A program made the translations under genes and the position numbers. DNA of 64,000 bases from JBCBDX01 sp039815825 (GTDB lineage: Bacteria > Pseudomonadota > Alphaproteobacteria > Rhizobiales > Rhizobiaceae): the NCBI GenBank assembly GCA_039815825.1, contig JBCBYO010000007.1, forward strand, positions 44,100-108,099, given 5' to 3'. Each line of letters opens with the position of its first letter. Position 1 is the stretch's first letter. The notes under the pieces were generated by a model. That model ran no database searches, had not been told where the DNA came from, and saw only the letters and a list, made by a program, of their open reading frames with translations. Of the stretch, positions 17,938 to 26,752 are shown piece after piece.

Positions 17938-18555
17938 CTAATGGCTTCGCGCGGCGATCGTTATTGCAGCGCCACCGAGAAACGTTGCTGCAATCCGGTT
18001 CATCAGGCGTAGGGATCGCGGCGTCTGAAGAAGCGATCGGGCTTTGCCTGCCAGCAAAATATACGGTGTCATGGTCACCATCAAAACAGCGAATGTCAGC
18101 GCAATAAGAACAGCAAAGTCGATGGGCGTGACCGCTGAAAGATCCATCAAGTTTGGCAAGAGTGCGAGATAAAAGACGATCGTTTTCGGGTTGCCTAATG
18201 TCACAAAAAGCCCAGCACCGAAGGTCGCGAACCCATTACGACCAGCATTTGCTTCCACGGTTTTTTCGGTAATGCCGGCGCGCCACATTTTGTAGGCCAT
18301 CCATGCCAGATAAGCCGCCCCACAATATTTGATCACCACGAACGCCGCCCCGAATGTGTTGGCGAGGTATGCCAATCCCAACACTGCGGCGGCCAAGTAA
18401 ACAACGTCACCCAACGTTAAACCAAGAAGCATTGGTAACGTGTGTCGAAACCCAGCGCCAAGCGCATTGGCTACCAAAGCGATCACGCCAGGTCCCGGTA
18501 TGACAGCAGCAACCGCGAGGGCGAGCGCATAGGTTGCAAAATTTGTCCATTCCAT
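17938..18555 (-). CDS. LysE family translocator (amino-acid exporter)
   Basis: A 205-residue membrane protein with about six hydrophobic helices and the RhtB/LysE family motif PGPGVIALVANALGAGFRHTLPMLLGLTLGD near the N-terminus. It should export an amino acid or homoserine lactone-type compound by proton exchange; the substrate is not predictable. The gene is 3 bases downstream of the HAD phosphatase gene on the same strand and convergent with comM. Confidence 0.9.
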   Translation of the reverse strand: MEWTNFATYALALAVAAVIPGPGVIALVANALGAGFRHTLPMLLGLTLGDVVYLAAAVLGLAYLANTFGAAFVVIKYCGAAYLAWMAYKMWRAGITEKTVEANAGRNGFATFGAGLFVTLGNPKTIVFYLALLPNLMDLSAVTPIDFAVLIALTFAVLMVTMTPYILLAGKARSLLQTPRSLRLMNRIAATFLGGAAITIAARSH

Positions 18556-18558
18556 GGC

Positions 18559-19233
18559 TTAGTTTGCCTCTTCATTACGGTTGGGCGTGATCAGGTCCGT
18601 TAAATCGCTCATACTAGTAAAAAGCGAGGCGCCTTGCTCGGCAAGTCCTTTGGCGTCCGTGAGCGGATCAGCAGTATAACCGAAACACTTGATACCTGCC
18701 GCATTTGCAGCCTGCGCGCCAAACGGGCTGTCTTCAATGACGACGCAGTTTTGTGGTGCTACACCCATTTTCTCTGCTGCATAGAGAAACAGATCAGGCG
18801 CGGGTTTACCATTTGGCACCATGGTTGAGGAGAAAAGAACACCTCGAAACTCGTCCAATAATCCTGCGCTCCCAAGGGTCATGTGCATTTTCTCAACGGT
18901 GCCCGATGACGCAACACAGTAGCGAATGTCATTTTCTTTAAGCCAATTAACCGCCCGTGTGACGCCCACTATGGGTGCAACGCCAACACTGAAAATGGCC
19001 ACAGACGACGTCTCCCAGCGCGCGACGAAATCTTCACCGATATCGATGCCGTTTTCTTCGATTACTTTGGGACGAATGGCAGACATGGACAGCCCAACGA
19101 AACGCTGGCGACATTGTCCCGTTGTAGTGGGAAAGCCCGCGGCCGTGATCTGGTCAGCTATCCACGCATTGGTAATGTTTTCTGTGTCGACCAATACGCC
19201 GTCGCAATCGAAAATCACCAGCTCAACCGACAT
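18559..19233 (-). CDS. HAD-superfamily hydrolase (beta-phosphoglucomutase/phosphoglycolate phosphatase-like)
   Basis: A 224-residue haloacid dehalogenase-fold phosphatase with helical cap (subfamily IA). The nucleophile is Asp9 in FDCDGVLVDTE; SSGT (motif II), a lysine in NGKPAPDLFL (motif III) and VIEDSPFGAQAA (motif IV) complete the site. It dephosphorylates a small phosphorylated metabolite, perhaps a sugar phosphate. The start ATG overlaps the dut stop by one base; dut, this gene and lysE-like form a unit on the minus strand. Confidence 0.9.
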   Translation of the reverse strand: MSVELVIFDCDGVLVDTENITNAWIADQITAAGFPTTTGQCRQRFVGLSMSAIRPKVIEENGIDIGEDFVARWETSSVAIFSVGVAPIVGVTRAVNWLKENDIRYCVASSGTVEKMHMTLGSAGLLDEFRGVLFSSTMVPNGKPAPDLFLYAAEKMGVAPQNCVVIEDSPFGAQAANAAGIKCFGYTADPLTDAKGLAEQGASLFTSMSDLTDLITPNRNEEAN

Positions 19234-19694
19234 TAGTCTGTTCCAGTTGATCCAAATCCGCCGCTGCTACGTTTTGTGTTGGGCGGCTGCTTGGCAACCC
19301 TTACCAGTTCGGCCTGAACAGTTGGCGCAAATACCAATTGAGCGACCCGCATACCCCTTGTGATCTCAAAGGGTTCCTGCCCAAGATTAATAAGGATGAT
19401 CTTGAGTTCTCCGCGATAGTCGGAGTCAATCGTACCGGGTGTGTTTAAACATGTGATACCGTGCTTGAGGGCGAGTCCGGATCTTGGTCGTACTTGACCT
19501 TCAAAGCCTTCCGGGATCGCGAGGATCAGACCGGTCGGAACCAAAACCCTCTCGCCGGGCGCCAAAAGCATGGGTTCGTTTTCGGGTACAGCGGCGCGCA
19601 AATCCATCCCCGCCGCCTGTTCCGTTTCATACTCGGGAATAGGCAAACCGCGTGCATGCGGCATTCGGAAAACTTCGATTTCAGGCTTCTGCAT
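19233..19694 (-). CDS. dut: dUTP diphosphatase
   Basis: Hydrolyses dUTP to dUMP, limiting uracil in DNA and supplying thymidylate synthesis. All five motifs of the trimeric enzyme are visible in 153 residues: AGMDLRA (1), PRSGLALKHG (2), GTIDSDYRG (3), RGMRVAQLV (4) and the C-terminal RSSGGFGSTG (5). The gene is divergent from prfC with about 105 bases between. Confidence 0.97.
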   Translation of the reverse strand: MQKPEIEVFRMPHARGLPIPEYETEQAAGMDLRAAVPENEPMLLAPGERVLVPTGLILAIPEGFEGQVRPRSGLALKHGITCLNTPGTIDSDYRGELKIILINLGQEPFEITRGMRVAQLVFAPTVQAELVRVAKQPPNTKRSSGGFGSTGTD

Positions 19695-19799
19695 ACGACC
19701 TATTCGACCGTAATTTGTGACACGTCAAGCTGCCGTCGACCCAATGCGTTGACTTAGCAATCACAGCCTGTCAATCACGTTAAAAAAGCTCAACTTATC

Positions 19800-21395
19800 A
19801 TGCCCATCGATTTCACATCTGAAGTCTCGCGTCGACGCACCTTCGCCATCATCGCACACCCGGATGCCGGTAAAACCACTTTGACTGAAAAGCTATTGCT
19901 CTTTGGAGGCGCGATCCAATTGGCTGGGGAGGTCAAAGCCAAGAAGAACCGGACACAGTCACGGTCTGATTGGATGAAGATCGAGCGGGAGCGCGGGATC
20001 TCGGTCGTCACATCGGTCATGACGTTTGAATATGGCGACAATGTTTTTAATCTGCTTGATACTCCCGGCCACGAAGACTTTGCAGATGATACCTACCGGA
20101 CATTGTCTGCGGTTGATTCTGCGGTGATGGTGATCGACGCAGCAAAGGGTATTGAGCCGCGTACATTGAAGCTGTTTGAAGTGTGCCGCCTGCGTGACAT
20201 TCCGATTATCACTTTTGTCAACAAAATGGACCGCGAGAGCCGGGATCCGTTTGAGATCCTGGACGAGGTTGAGGAGAAGCTGGCGCTTGATACAGCGCCT
20301 GTAACTTGGCCGATCGGGCGGGCGAAGACATTCTGCGGCACCTATCATCTTTCGAAAAACGCCGTACGAGGTGCTGACGAGCAAACCGAGCGCACGCCGG
20401 TCAACGGGCCGGAAGCAGACAGCGCCGCCGGGCTTCTGCCAGAAAACGAACGTGAAGAATTTGCCGACCAGGTCAATCTGGCGCGTGAGGCGTGCAACCC
20501 GTTTGATCATCAGGCTTATTTGGAAGGTCACATGACGCCGGTCTATTGGGGCTCTGCCCTGCGTAATTTTGGTGTCCGCGATTTGATTGAAGCGCTCGGT
20601 GAATTTGCACCGCAGCCCAAAGCACAGAAGGCGGAAACCCGCGAAGTGGTGGCGACCGAGCCGAAGCTGAGCGCTTTTGTGTTCAAGATTCAAGCAAATA
20701 TGGACCCAAACCACCGTGACCGGATTGCCTTTGCGCGGGTGTGCTCTGGCGCGCTGAACCGCGGCATGAAGGCCACCCTTTCCAGAACCGGCAAAGCGAT
20801 CACCCTATCGGCACCGCAATTCTTCTTTGCGCACCAGCGTCAGACGGCCGACACGGCTTTGGCCGGCGATGTTGTCGGCATTCCCAACCATGGCGCCTTG
20901 CGGATCGGCGACACACTTACAGAGGGTGAGCCGCTCGTTTTCCACGGTGTGCCAAACTTCGCACCGGAAATCCTCCGCCGCGTGCGCTTGAAAGACGCGA
21001 TGAAGGGCAAGAAGCTCACGGAAGCGCTGCAGCAAATGGCCGAAGAGGGCGTGGTGCAGCTGTTCATCCCGGAAGATGGTTCGCCGTCGGTCGTGGGCGT
21101 TGTCGGCGCACTTCAGCTCGACGTGCTCGAAGCCCGCCTCGATGTGGAATATGGCCTGCCGGTCGCGTTTGAAGCGGCGCGCTTTTCAGTGTGCCGCTGG
21201 ATTTCATCGGAAAAACGCGACGCGCTGGAAGATTTTGTTACCAAACAGCGGGCCTCTATTGCGCGTGACCTCGACGGCGATCCGGTGTTTTTGGCGGAGA
21301 ACGCATTCTCACTGAATTACGAGGCCGAGCGGGCGCCCGACATCGTGTTTGATGCGATCAAGGACTATCAGGTCAGCGCCAAAAAGGCAGCCTGA
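19800..21395 (+). CDS. prfC: Peptide chain release factor 3
   Basis: GTPase that recycles RF1/RF2 from the ribosome after termination. The 531 residues carry the G1 motif AHPDAGKTT, switch region RGISVVTSVMTFEY, G3 DTPGHEDF, G4 NKMDRE, and the RF3-specific segment GAIQLAGEVKAKKNRTQSRSDW. It is flanked by dut (divergent) and an aldo/keto reductase (convergent, 8 bases apart). Confidence 0.97.
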   Translation: MPIDFTSEVSRRRTFAIIAHPDAGKTTLTEKLLLFGGAIQLAGEVKAKKNRTQSRSDWMKIERERGISVVTSVMTFEYGDNVFNLLDTPGHEDFADDTYRTLSAVDSAVMVIDAAKGIEPRTLKLFEVCRLRDIPIITFVNKMDRESRDPFEILDEVEEKLALDTAPVTWPIGRAKTFCGTYHLSKNAVRGADEQTERTPVNGPEADSAAGLLPENEREEFADQVNLAREACNPFDHQAYLEGHMTPVYWGSALRNFGVRDLIEALGEFAPQPKAQKAETREVVATEPKLSAFVFKIQANMDPNHRDRIAFARVCSGALNRGMKATLSRTGKAITLSAPQFFFAHQRQTADTALAGDVVGIPNHGALRIGDTLTEGEPLVFHGVPNFAPEILRRVRLKDAMKGKKLTEALQQMAEEGVVQLFIPEDGSPSVVGVVGALQLDVLEARLDVEYGLPVAFEAARFSVCRWISSEKRDALEDFVTKQRASIARDLDGDPVFLAENAFSLNYEAERAPDIVFDAIKDYQVSAKKAA

Positions 21396-21403
21396 ACCCA
21401 AAC

Positions 21404-22447
21404 CTAGAACGGCAATGGATGATATTTGTTAGCCGTCTCAATATCTTGGATCACTTCGTCCGACAGCTCAAGCTTCTCGGAGTCGATGCCGGTTTTAAGC
21501 TGATCCATCGACGTGGCGCCAATGATGATGGACGTCACGAACGGCTTTGTCAGACACCAAGCAAACGCCATTTCGGTGGGATCAAGCCCATGCTTTTTGG
21601 CGATGTTCAAATAAGCGGTTGTCGCTGGTGCTGATCGCTCATGGATACGGCCATGTAGACCCGGATTGATTGCGCCACGCGATCCAGCAGGGACATCACC
21701 ATCTTCATATTTGCCGGATAACAAACCACCGGCCAAAGACGTGTACGTCAAGAGCCCAACACCTTCATGGTGGCTCATCTCGGCCATGTCCAAATCATGC
21801 AGACGGTGAAGCATGGAATATTCGTTTTGAACCGACGCAACGCGCGGCCACCCATTTTTCTCCGCCAGCTTCAAATATTGCATGGTGCCCCATACTGTCT
21901 CGTTAGAGAGGCCGACATGCCGGATTTTGCCTTCTTTGACCAACTCATCGAGCGCGCGCAGGATTTCGCTGGTGTCATCAAGCGCTTTGGCCGTGTCTTG
22001 CTTCCAAGGCGCATAGCCCCAGTTCTGACGGAAGTGGTAGGACCCCCGGTTTGGCCAATGGACCTGATAAAGATCGATATAATCAGTTTGCAGGCGCTCC
22101 AGTGAACGCTCACACGCTGCTTTGACCTTTTTGAAGTCATTGGGGCGGCCATCGTCGATGCCATGACCGCCAGGCCCGATGACTTTTGTTGCCACAATCA
22201 CATCATCGCGCTTGCCGCGTTCTGCTAACCACGTTCCGATTTGACGTTCGGTGTTGCCATGGGTTTCGGTTTTAAACGGTGTGGTTGGATACATTTCCGC
22301 CGTGTCAAAAAAATTGACTCCGCACTCCATGGCATAATTCATCTGATCATGCGCTTCATCCTCGGTGTTCTGTGATCCCCACGTCATGGTGCCGAGGCAA
22401 ATTTCAGGCACATTTATGCCCGTGCGGCCCAGTTTGCGCGTTTTCAT
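21404..22447 (-). CDS. Aldo/keto reductase (Tas-like)
   Basis: A 347-residue NADP(H)-dependent TIM-barrel oxidoreductase. The catalytic tetrad can be placed: Asp and Tyr in FFDTAEMYPTTP, Lys in IVATKVIG and His in LYQVHWPNRG. The residues around TETHGNTERQIGTWL and the length match the Tas/YghZ-like group. Physiological substrate unknown. It starts with an ATG preceded by GGGGA and is divergent from a GST gene 61 bases away. Confidence 0.92.
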   Translation of the reverse strand: MKTRKLGRTGINVPEICLGTMTWGSQNTEDEAHDQMNYAMECGVNFFDTAEMYPTTPFKTETHGNTERQIGTWLAERGKRDDVIVATKVIGPGGHGIDDGRPNDFKKVKAACERSLERLQTDYIDLYQVHWPNRGSYHFRQNWGYAPWKQDTAKALDDTSEILRALDELVKEGKIRHVGLSNETVWGTMQYLKLAEKNGWPRVASVQNEYSMLHRLHDLDMAEMSHHEGVGLLTYTSLAGGLLSGKYEDGDVPAGSRGAINPGLHGRIHERSAPATTAYLNIAKKHGLDPTEMAFAWCLTKPFVTSIIIGATSMDQLKTGIDSEKLELSDEVIQDIETANKYHPLPF

Positions 22448-22508
22448 GGTTGTTTCCCCGCTTGTCGATGAATTGATTGAAGTGCGTTGCGCGCTTAATT
22501 AGTTCGTT

Positions 22509-23195
22509 ATGCGCCAAACACCAATGCCTATCCTCTATTCATTTCGTCGTTGCCCTTATGCGATGCGCGCCCGCCTTGCCATTTTGAGCGCTGGGATCAG
22601 CGTTGAACTGCGTGAGATCCTGCTGCGTGACAAACCACAGGCCATGATAGAGGCATCGGCGAAAGCGACCGTCCCTGTCCTGGTTCTCGATGATGGTTCC
22701 GTGATCGATGAAAGCCGCGATGTCGCGCGATGGGCACTTACGACAGAAGATCCGGAAAAATGGTTGGCAACAGATCTGAACGCTTTAAACGCCATCATTG
22801 ATAATAATGACGGGCCGTTCAAACGGGCATTGGACCGGTACAAATATCCAAACCGCTATCCCGATGAGGCGGTTGTTGCCGAAACGCAGCGCGATATCGC
22901 GGCTGAAACCATCAGAGCCTATGAAGCGCGACTAGAGCAGTCGAGCTGGCTGCTCGGTGACAATGCCAGCTGGGCAGATTATGCAGTCCTGCCGTTCGTG
23001 CGCCAATACGCCCATGTCGACAAGGATTGGTTCTGGGCGCGACCTTGGCCGCACGTTATCGCATGGTTGGACCACTTCCTCACATCGGAGCGATTTGGCG
23101 ATGTGATGACCAAGTTTCCGCTCTGGGTTGAAGGCGCGGAACCTATTGTTTTTGGCGGTGCTGATGTTGCACATTGTCACAAGGCAACAGTTTGA
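22509..23195 (+). CDS. Glutathione S-transferase family protein
   Basis: A 228-residue GST-fold protein. The N-terminal thioredoxin-like domain contains YSFRRCPYAMRARLAIL, with a cysteine at the position used by omega/beta-type or glutaredoxin-2-like GSTs, and VPVLVLDDGSVIDESRDVARW forming the glutathione site; the helical domain follows. It may act in redox or thioltransferase reactions. A second ATG at 22524 is a possible start. It is divergent from the aldo/keto reductase and lies 49 bases before the P450 gene. Confidence 0.88.
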   Translation: MRQTPMPILYSFRRCPYAMRARLAILSAGISVELREILLRDKPQAMIEASAKATVPVLVLDDGSVIDESRDVARWALTTEDPEKWLATDLNALNAIIDNNDGPFKRALDRYKYPNRYPDEAVVAETQRDIAAETIRAYEARLEQSSWLLGDNASWADYAVLPFVRQYAHVDKDWFWARPWPHVIAWLDHFLTSERFGDVMTKFPLWVEGAEPIVFGGADVAHCHKATV

Positions 23196-23244
23196 ACAAA
23201 ATCCACGCGCCTCCATATGCTAGAGTGTAGGTAAGGAGGCAAAT

Positions 23245-24630
23245 TTGGACACCAAACCGCAACCCTTCGTCCCACCCCATCCCGTGCCACGCACGCGCCC
23301 GCCGTCACGTCTGGAAGTCATTCGGACCGTGATGCGCAACCCGCTCGAACTTTGGGGCGAGCCTTCCTACACGATGACGCACATAAAGGCGGCTTTGTTT
23401 AACGAAACGACGATCATCGCCAATCACCCGGAGCTGATCCGGCATGTGCTTGTCGACAATGCCAAGAATTTCGATATGGCGCGCGTGCGCCAACTGATCC
23501 TGCGCCCGATCTTGCGTGACGGACTTTTGACGGCCGAGGGCGATGTTTGGAAGCGTTCGCGCAAGGCGATGGCGCCCGTCTTTACGCCCAAACATATTCG
23601 CGGTTTTGCCGACATGATGAAGGCGCGGGTCGAAGAGTTTCTTGATCGGTATCGAGGCGAGGAAGCCGTGCGCGATGTCGCGGTCGACATGACCGAGCTG
23701 ACATATGAGATCCTCGCGGTTACGCTCTTCTCCGATGAGGTGATGACAGACGGCATGGACTTTGCCGATGATGTGGAACGGCTTTTGTCCACCATGGGGC
23801 AGGTTGATCCGCTTGATCTGTTGAAAGCGCCAGAGTGGCTGCCGCGTATCCAGCGAATACGCGGGCGTGGCGTTATGGCGAAATTTCGCAATGTAGTGCG
23901 CCGGACCATGGAAGAACGTCGTAGCAAAATGCGCGATGATCCAAAAAGCGTCCAGAATGATTTTCTGACGTTGTTGCTGAATGCTGAAGGGCCAGACGGG
24001 CTTTCTGCCGATGAGATCGAAGACAATCTGATCACGTTCATTGGAGCAGGGCATGAAACGACCGCACGTGCGCTCGGCTGGACACTCTATTGTCTTGCCA
24101 ATTCGCCTCATGAGTTGGCGCTCATCCTTGATGAGATCGACGCCGTACTTGCCGATGATCCGCCGCCGGTTGAGTGGCTCGACAAAATGCCGAAAACCCG
24201 CGCAGCCTTTGAAGAGGCGATGCGGCTTTATCCGCCTGCTGCCACGATCAACCGAAAAGCCATCGAAAGCGAGACGTTCACTTTTACCAATGGTGAGACG
24301 CTTGAGATCGACAAGGATAATACCGTACTTGTCATGCCGTGGGTGCTGCATCGGCATCGCGATTTCTGGGTCAACCCAAACGCCTTTATGCCATCACGCT
24401 TCTGGCCGGAAAACCGCGACAGTATCGACCGGTTTCAATATCTTCCGTTTGGCGTTGGCCCGCGCATTTGCATCGGCGCGACCTTTGCCTTGCAAGAAGC
24501 AGTTATCGCGCTTGCCCTGTTGCTCAAAGAGTTTCGTTTTGAGCCGACGCCTGGACTGAACCCCTGGCCCGTACAAAAACTGACGGTTCAAGCACAAAAC
24601 GGCTTGCCGATGAAAGTATGCAAGCGCTAG
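23245..24630 (+). CDS. Cytochrome P450
   Basis: A 461-residue heme-thiolate monooxygenase. The heme ligand loop FGVGPRICIG places the cysteine near residue 409, the I-helix AGHETTARAL is near 267, and the K-helix E-x-x-R occurs in EEAMRLYPP. It should hydroxylate a hydrophobic substrate using electrons from a ferredoxin/reductase not found nearby. There is no membrane anchor. The start is a TTG at 23245, well supported by AAGGAGG just upstream. Followed 21 bases later by the HyuA-type gene, with which it may be co-transcribed. Confidence 0.94.
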   Translation: MDTKPQPFVPPHPVPRTRPPSRLEVIRTVMRNPLELWGEPSYTMTHIKAALFNETTIIANHPELIRHVLVDNAKNFDMARVRQLILRPILRDGLLTAEGDVWKRSRKAMAPVFTPKHIRGFADMMKARVEEFLDRYRGEEAVRDVAVDMTELTYEILAVTLFSDEVMTDGMDFADDVERLLSTMGQVDPLDLLKAPEWLPRIQRIRGRGVMAKFRNVVRRTMEERRSKMRDDPKSVQNDFLTLLLNAEGPDGLSADEIEDNLITFIGAGHETTARALGWTLYCLANSPHELALILDEIDAVLADDPPPVEWLDKMPKTRAAFEEAMRLYPPAATINRKAIESETFTFTNGETLEIDKDNTVLVMPWVLHRHRDFWVNPNAFMPSRFWPENRDSIDRFQYLPFGVGPRICIGATFALQEAVIALALLLKEFRFEPTPGLNPWPVQKLTVQAQNGLPMKVCKR

Positions 24631-24651
24631 GCCACTATTTTTGGAACCAGC

Positions 24652-26649
24652 ATGGCTTTCTTCATCGGCCTTGATACGGGCGGAACATATACAGACGCGG
24701 TGATATTTGACGATGATCAGCAAATGATCATCGCAAAAGCCAAAGCGCTGACCACGCATCAAGATCTATCCATGGGGATCGGCGCGGCGCTTAAGGCGCT
24801 TTTCACTGGGAGCAACGTCCCAACCACAGATATTGCGATGGTTTGCCTGTCCACGACCTTGGCTACCAATGCGCTGGTGGAAGGCCAAAGTGCCCGCGCT
24901 GGGTTGGTCATGATCGGTTTTGAAGAAAGCGATCTGGACCGCGCGGGATTGCGCGAAACACTGGGAAGCGATCCGGTTGTGTTCGTGCCAGGTGGGCACA
25001 ATGTCCATGGTAGGCCCAATCCGTTTGATCTGGAGGGCGCGGTTTCTGATATCACCGACAGGCTCGGCGATGTCGCAGGCATTGGCGTCGCCGGTCTTTT
25101 TGCCGTTCGCAATCCTGAACATGAGGTCGCGGTGCGCGATGCCTTGCGCACCCAAACCGGTAAGCCGATTACATGTAGCCATGAGCTGTCGGCAGAGTTG
25201 GATGGGCCAAGGCGGGCGTTGACAACGCTTCTGAACGCAAGGTTGGTCCCGCTGATCGACCGATTGATGGCGGCGGTCGAGGACCAACTTAGCGTGATGG
25301 GTATTGAATGCCCGGTGATGGTCGTGCGCGGTGACGGCTCGTTGGTTTCGCAGAATTTTGCGCGTCAAAGACCTATTGAAACTATCATGTCCGGCCCCGC
25401 AGCCAGTTTGGTGGGCGCGCGTTTTCTAGCCGGTTGCGACACGGCGATCGTCTCAGATATTGGCGGCACGACCACCGACATCGCTTTGCTGGAAGCTGGC
25501 GTCCCAAAACTTGATCCCAATGGCGCGACGGTTGGCGGGCTGCGTACCATGGTAAAGGCCATCGATATGAGAACCTATGGCCTTGGCGGAGACAGTGCCG
25601 TGAAGCTGGGCGGCAATCGGCTGAAGCCGATCATCGAGCTTGGGCCGGAGCGGGTTATTCCCCTTTCGCTCCTTGGCAAAATGCATGGCAAGACCATCGG
25701 TGAAATGTTGAAAAAGCAGATCAATGCGCCCTTCCCGGACCGATTGGCGGGCATGTTCGTCTGGCGAAAAACATCTAATGATCAGGTGGCCTTCGGTCTG
25801 TCAAAAACCGAAACTGCGTTACTGGATCAGTTACCCAATGATCCGCGGCCGGCCTCAGACGTGTTGATGGGCCAAAGCGCGCAAGCAAGCCTTCGCGCTT
25901 TAGTCAAGCGGGGCCTTGCCCATATCAGCGCGGTCACGCCATCCGATGCGAAGCATGTACTCGGCAAAATGAGCCACTGGGATCGCGGCGCTGCCGAAAT
26001 CGGCCTCGATATTCTCGCGCAGCAAAAAGATGGCTACGGCAAGCCGCTCGCCACGTCCGGTGCAGAACTGGCAGAACGCGTGGTCGCAAGGCTGGTCCAT
26101 TTAAGTGCGCAGCGTTGCCTTGAAAGCGCTATTGGGGATGATGGTGAAGCGCTTGCTGCTTCGGAGCTAGCGCAACGTGCGCTCAATGGGGAAGCGGGCA
26201 TTGCACAATTTAGGGTTCAGCTGGATCGACCAGTGATCGGTCTTGGTGCGGGTGCAGGGGCCTACTATCCAAATGTCGGGGCGAAATTGGGGGCCGAAGC
26301 CATCGTGCCGAATCATGCCGATGTCGCCAATGCTGTGGGCGCTGTTACCGGCCAGATACGCATTGGGGAAAAGCTGGAGGTTCTACCAACCGAAGACGGG
26401 CATTTCCGGATCTTGGGCGGGGAACTCGCCGAAGCAGATCGGAATCATCGAAACAAAGAAGATGCGCTAGGCGCCGCTCGGCAGGCGGTACGGCTTTTGG
26501 CCTATCAATCTGCAAAACATGCGGGCGCTGACGACGTCGAGATTTCAACTACGGAAGAAATTGAATGCGTTGACATTGACGGGGCCGAACAGTTTGTGAG
26601 CGCGACGCTTTTCGCTCATGCGTTGGCGCGCCCGAGCCCTGCGAGTTGA
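24652..26649 (+). CDS. Hydantoinase/oxoprolinase family protein (HyuA-type)
   Basis: A 665-residue protein with a hydantoinase/oxoprolinase N-terminal domain beginning FFIGLDTGGTYTDAVIFDDD (ASKHA nucleotide-binding) and the main domain with DIGGTTTDIALL. Related enzymes hydrolyse 5-oxoproline, hydantoins or carboxylate acetone in an ATP-dependent way, generally with a HyuB partner. No HyuB gene is present in the window, so the substrate is unclear. It lies immediately downstream of the P450 gene and upstream of malate synthase G. Confidence 0.88.
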   Translation: MAFFIGLDTGGTYTDAVIFDDDQQMIIAKAKALTTHQDLSMGIGAALKALFTGSNVPTTDIAMVCLSTTLATNALVEGQSARAGLVMIGFEESDLDRAGLRETLGSDPVVFVPGGHNVHGRPNPFDLEGAVSDITDRLGDVAGIGVAGLFAVRNPEHEVAVRDALRTQTGKPITCSHELSAELDGPRRALTTLLNARLVPLIDRLMAAVEDQLSVMGIECPVMVVRGDGSLVSQNFARQRPIETIMSGPAASLVGARFLAGCDTAIVSDIGGTTTDIALLEAGVPKLDPNGATVGGLRTMVKAIDMRTYGLGGDSAVKLGGNRLKPIIELGPERVIPLSLLGKMHGKTIGEMLKKQINAPFPDRLAGMFVWRKTSNDQVAFGLSKTETALLDQLPNDPRPASDVLMGQSAQASLRALVKRGLAHISAVTPSDAKHVLGKMSHWDRGAAEIGLDILAQQKDGYGKPLATSGAELAERVVARLVHLSAQRCLESAIGDDGEALAASELAQRALNGEAGIAQFRVQLDRPVIGLGAGAGAYYPNVGAKLGAEAIVPNHADVANAVGAVTGQIRIGEKLEVLPTEDGHFRILGGELAEADRNHRNKEDALGAARQAVRLLAYQSAKHAGADDVEISTTEEIECVDIDGAEQFVSATLFAHALARPSPAS

Positions 26650-26752
26650 GGGTCCATTTTATCCGTCAGGTTAATAATGATTGTCACTCATGCTGCATTG
26701 ACACAAATCAGCGCGGGCCTTTATGCGATCTCTAACCCATGAGGAGGCATTG

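Noticed and set aside
23305..24357. Minus-strand open frame of 350 codons inside the P450 gene
   Set aside because: Shadow of the P450 reading frame; no recognisable domain.
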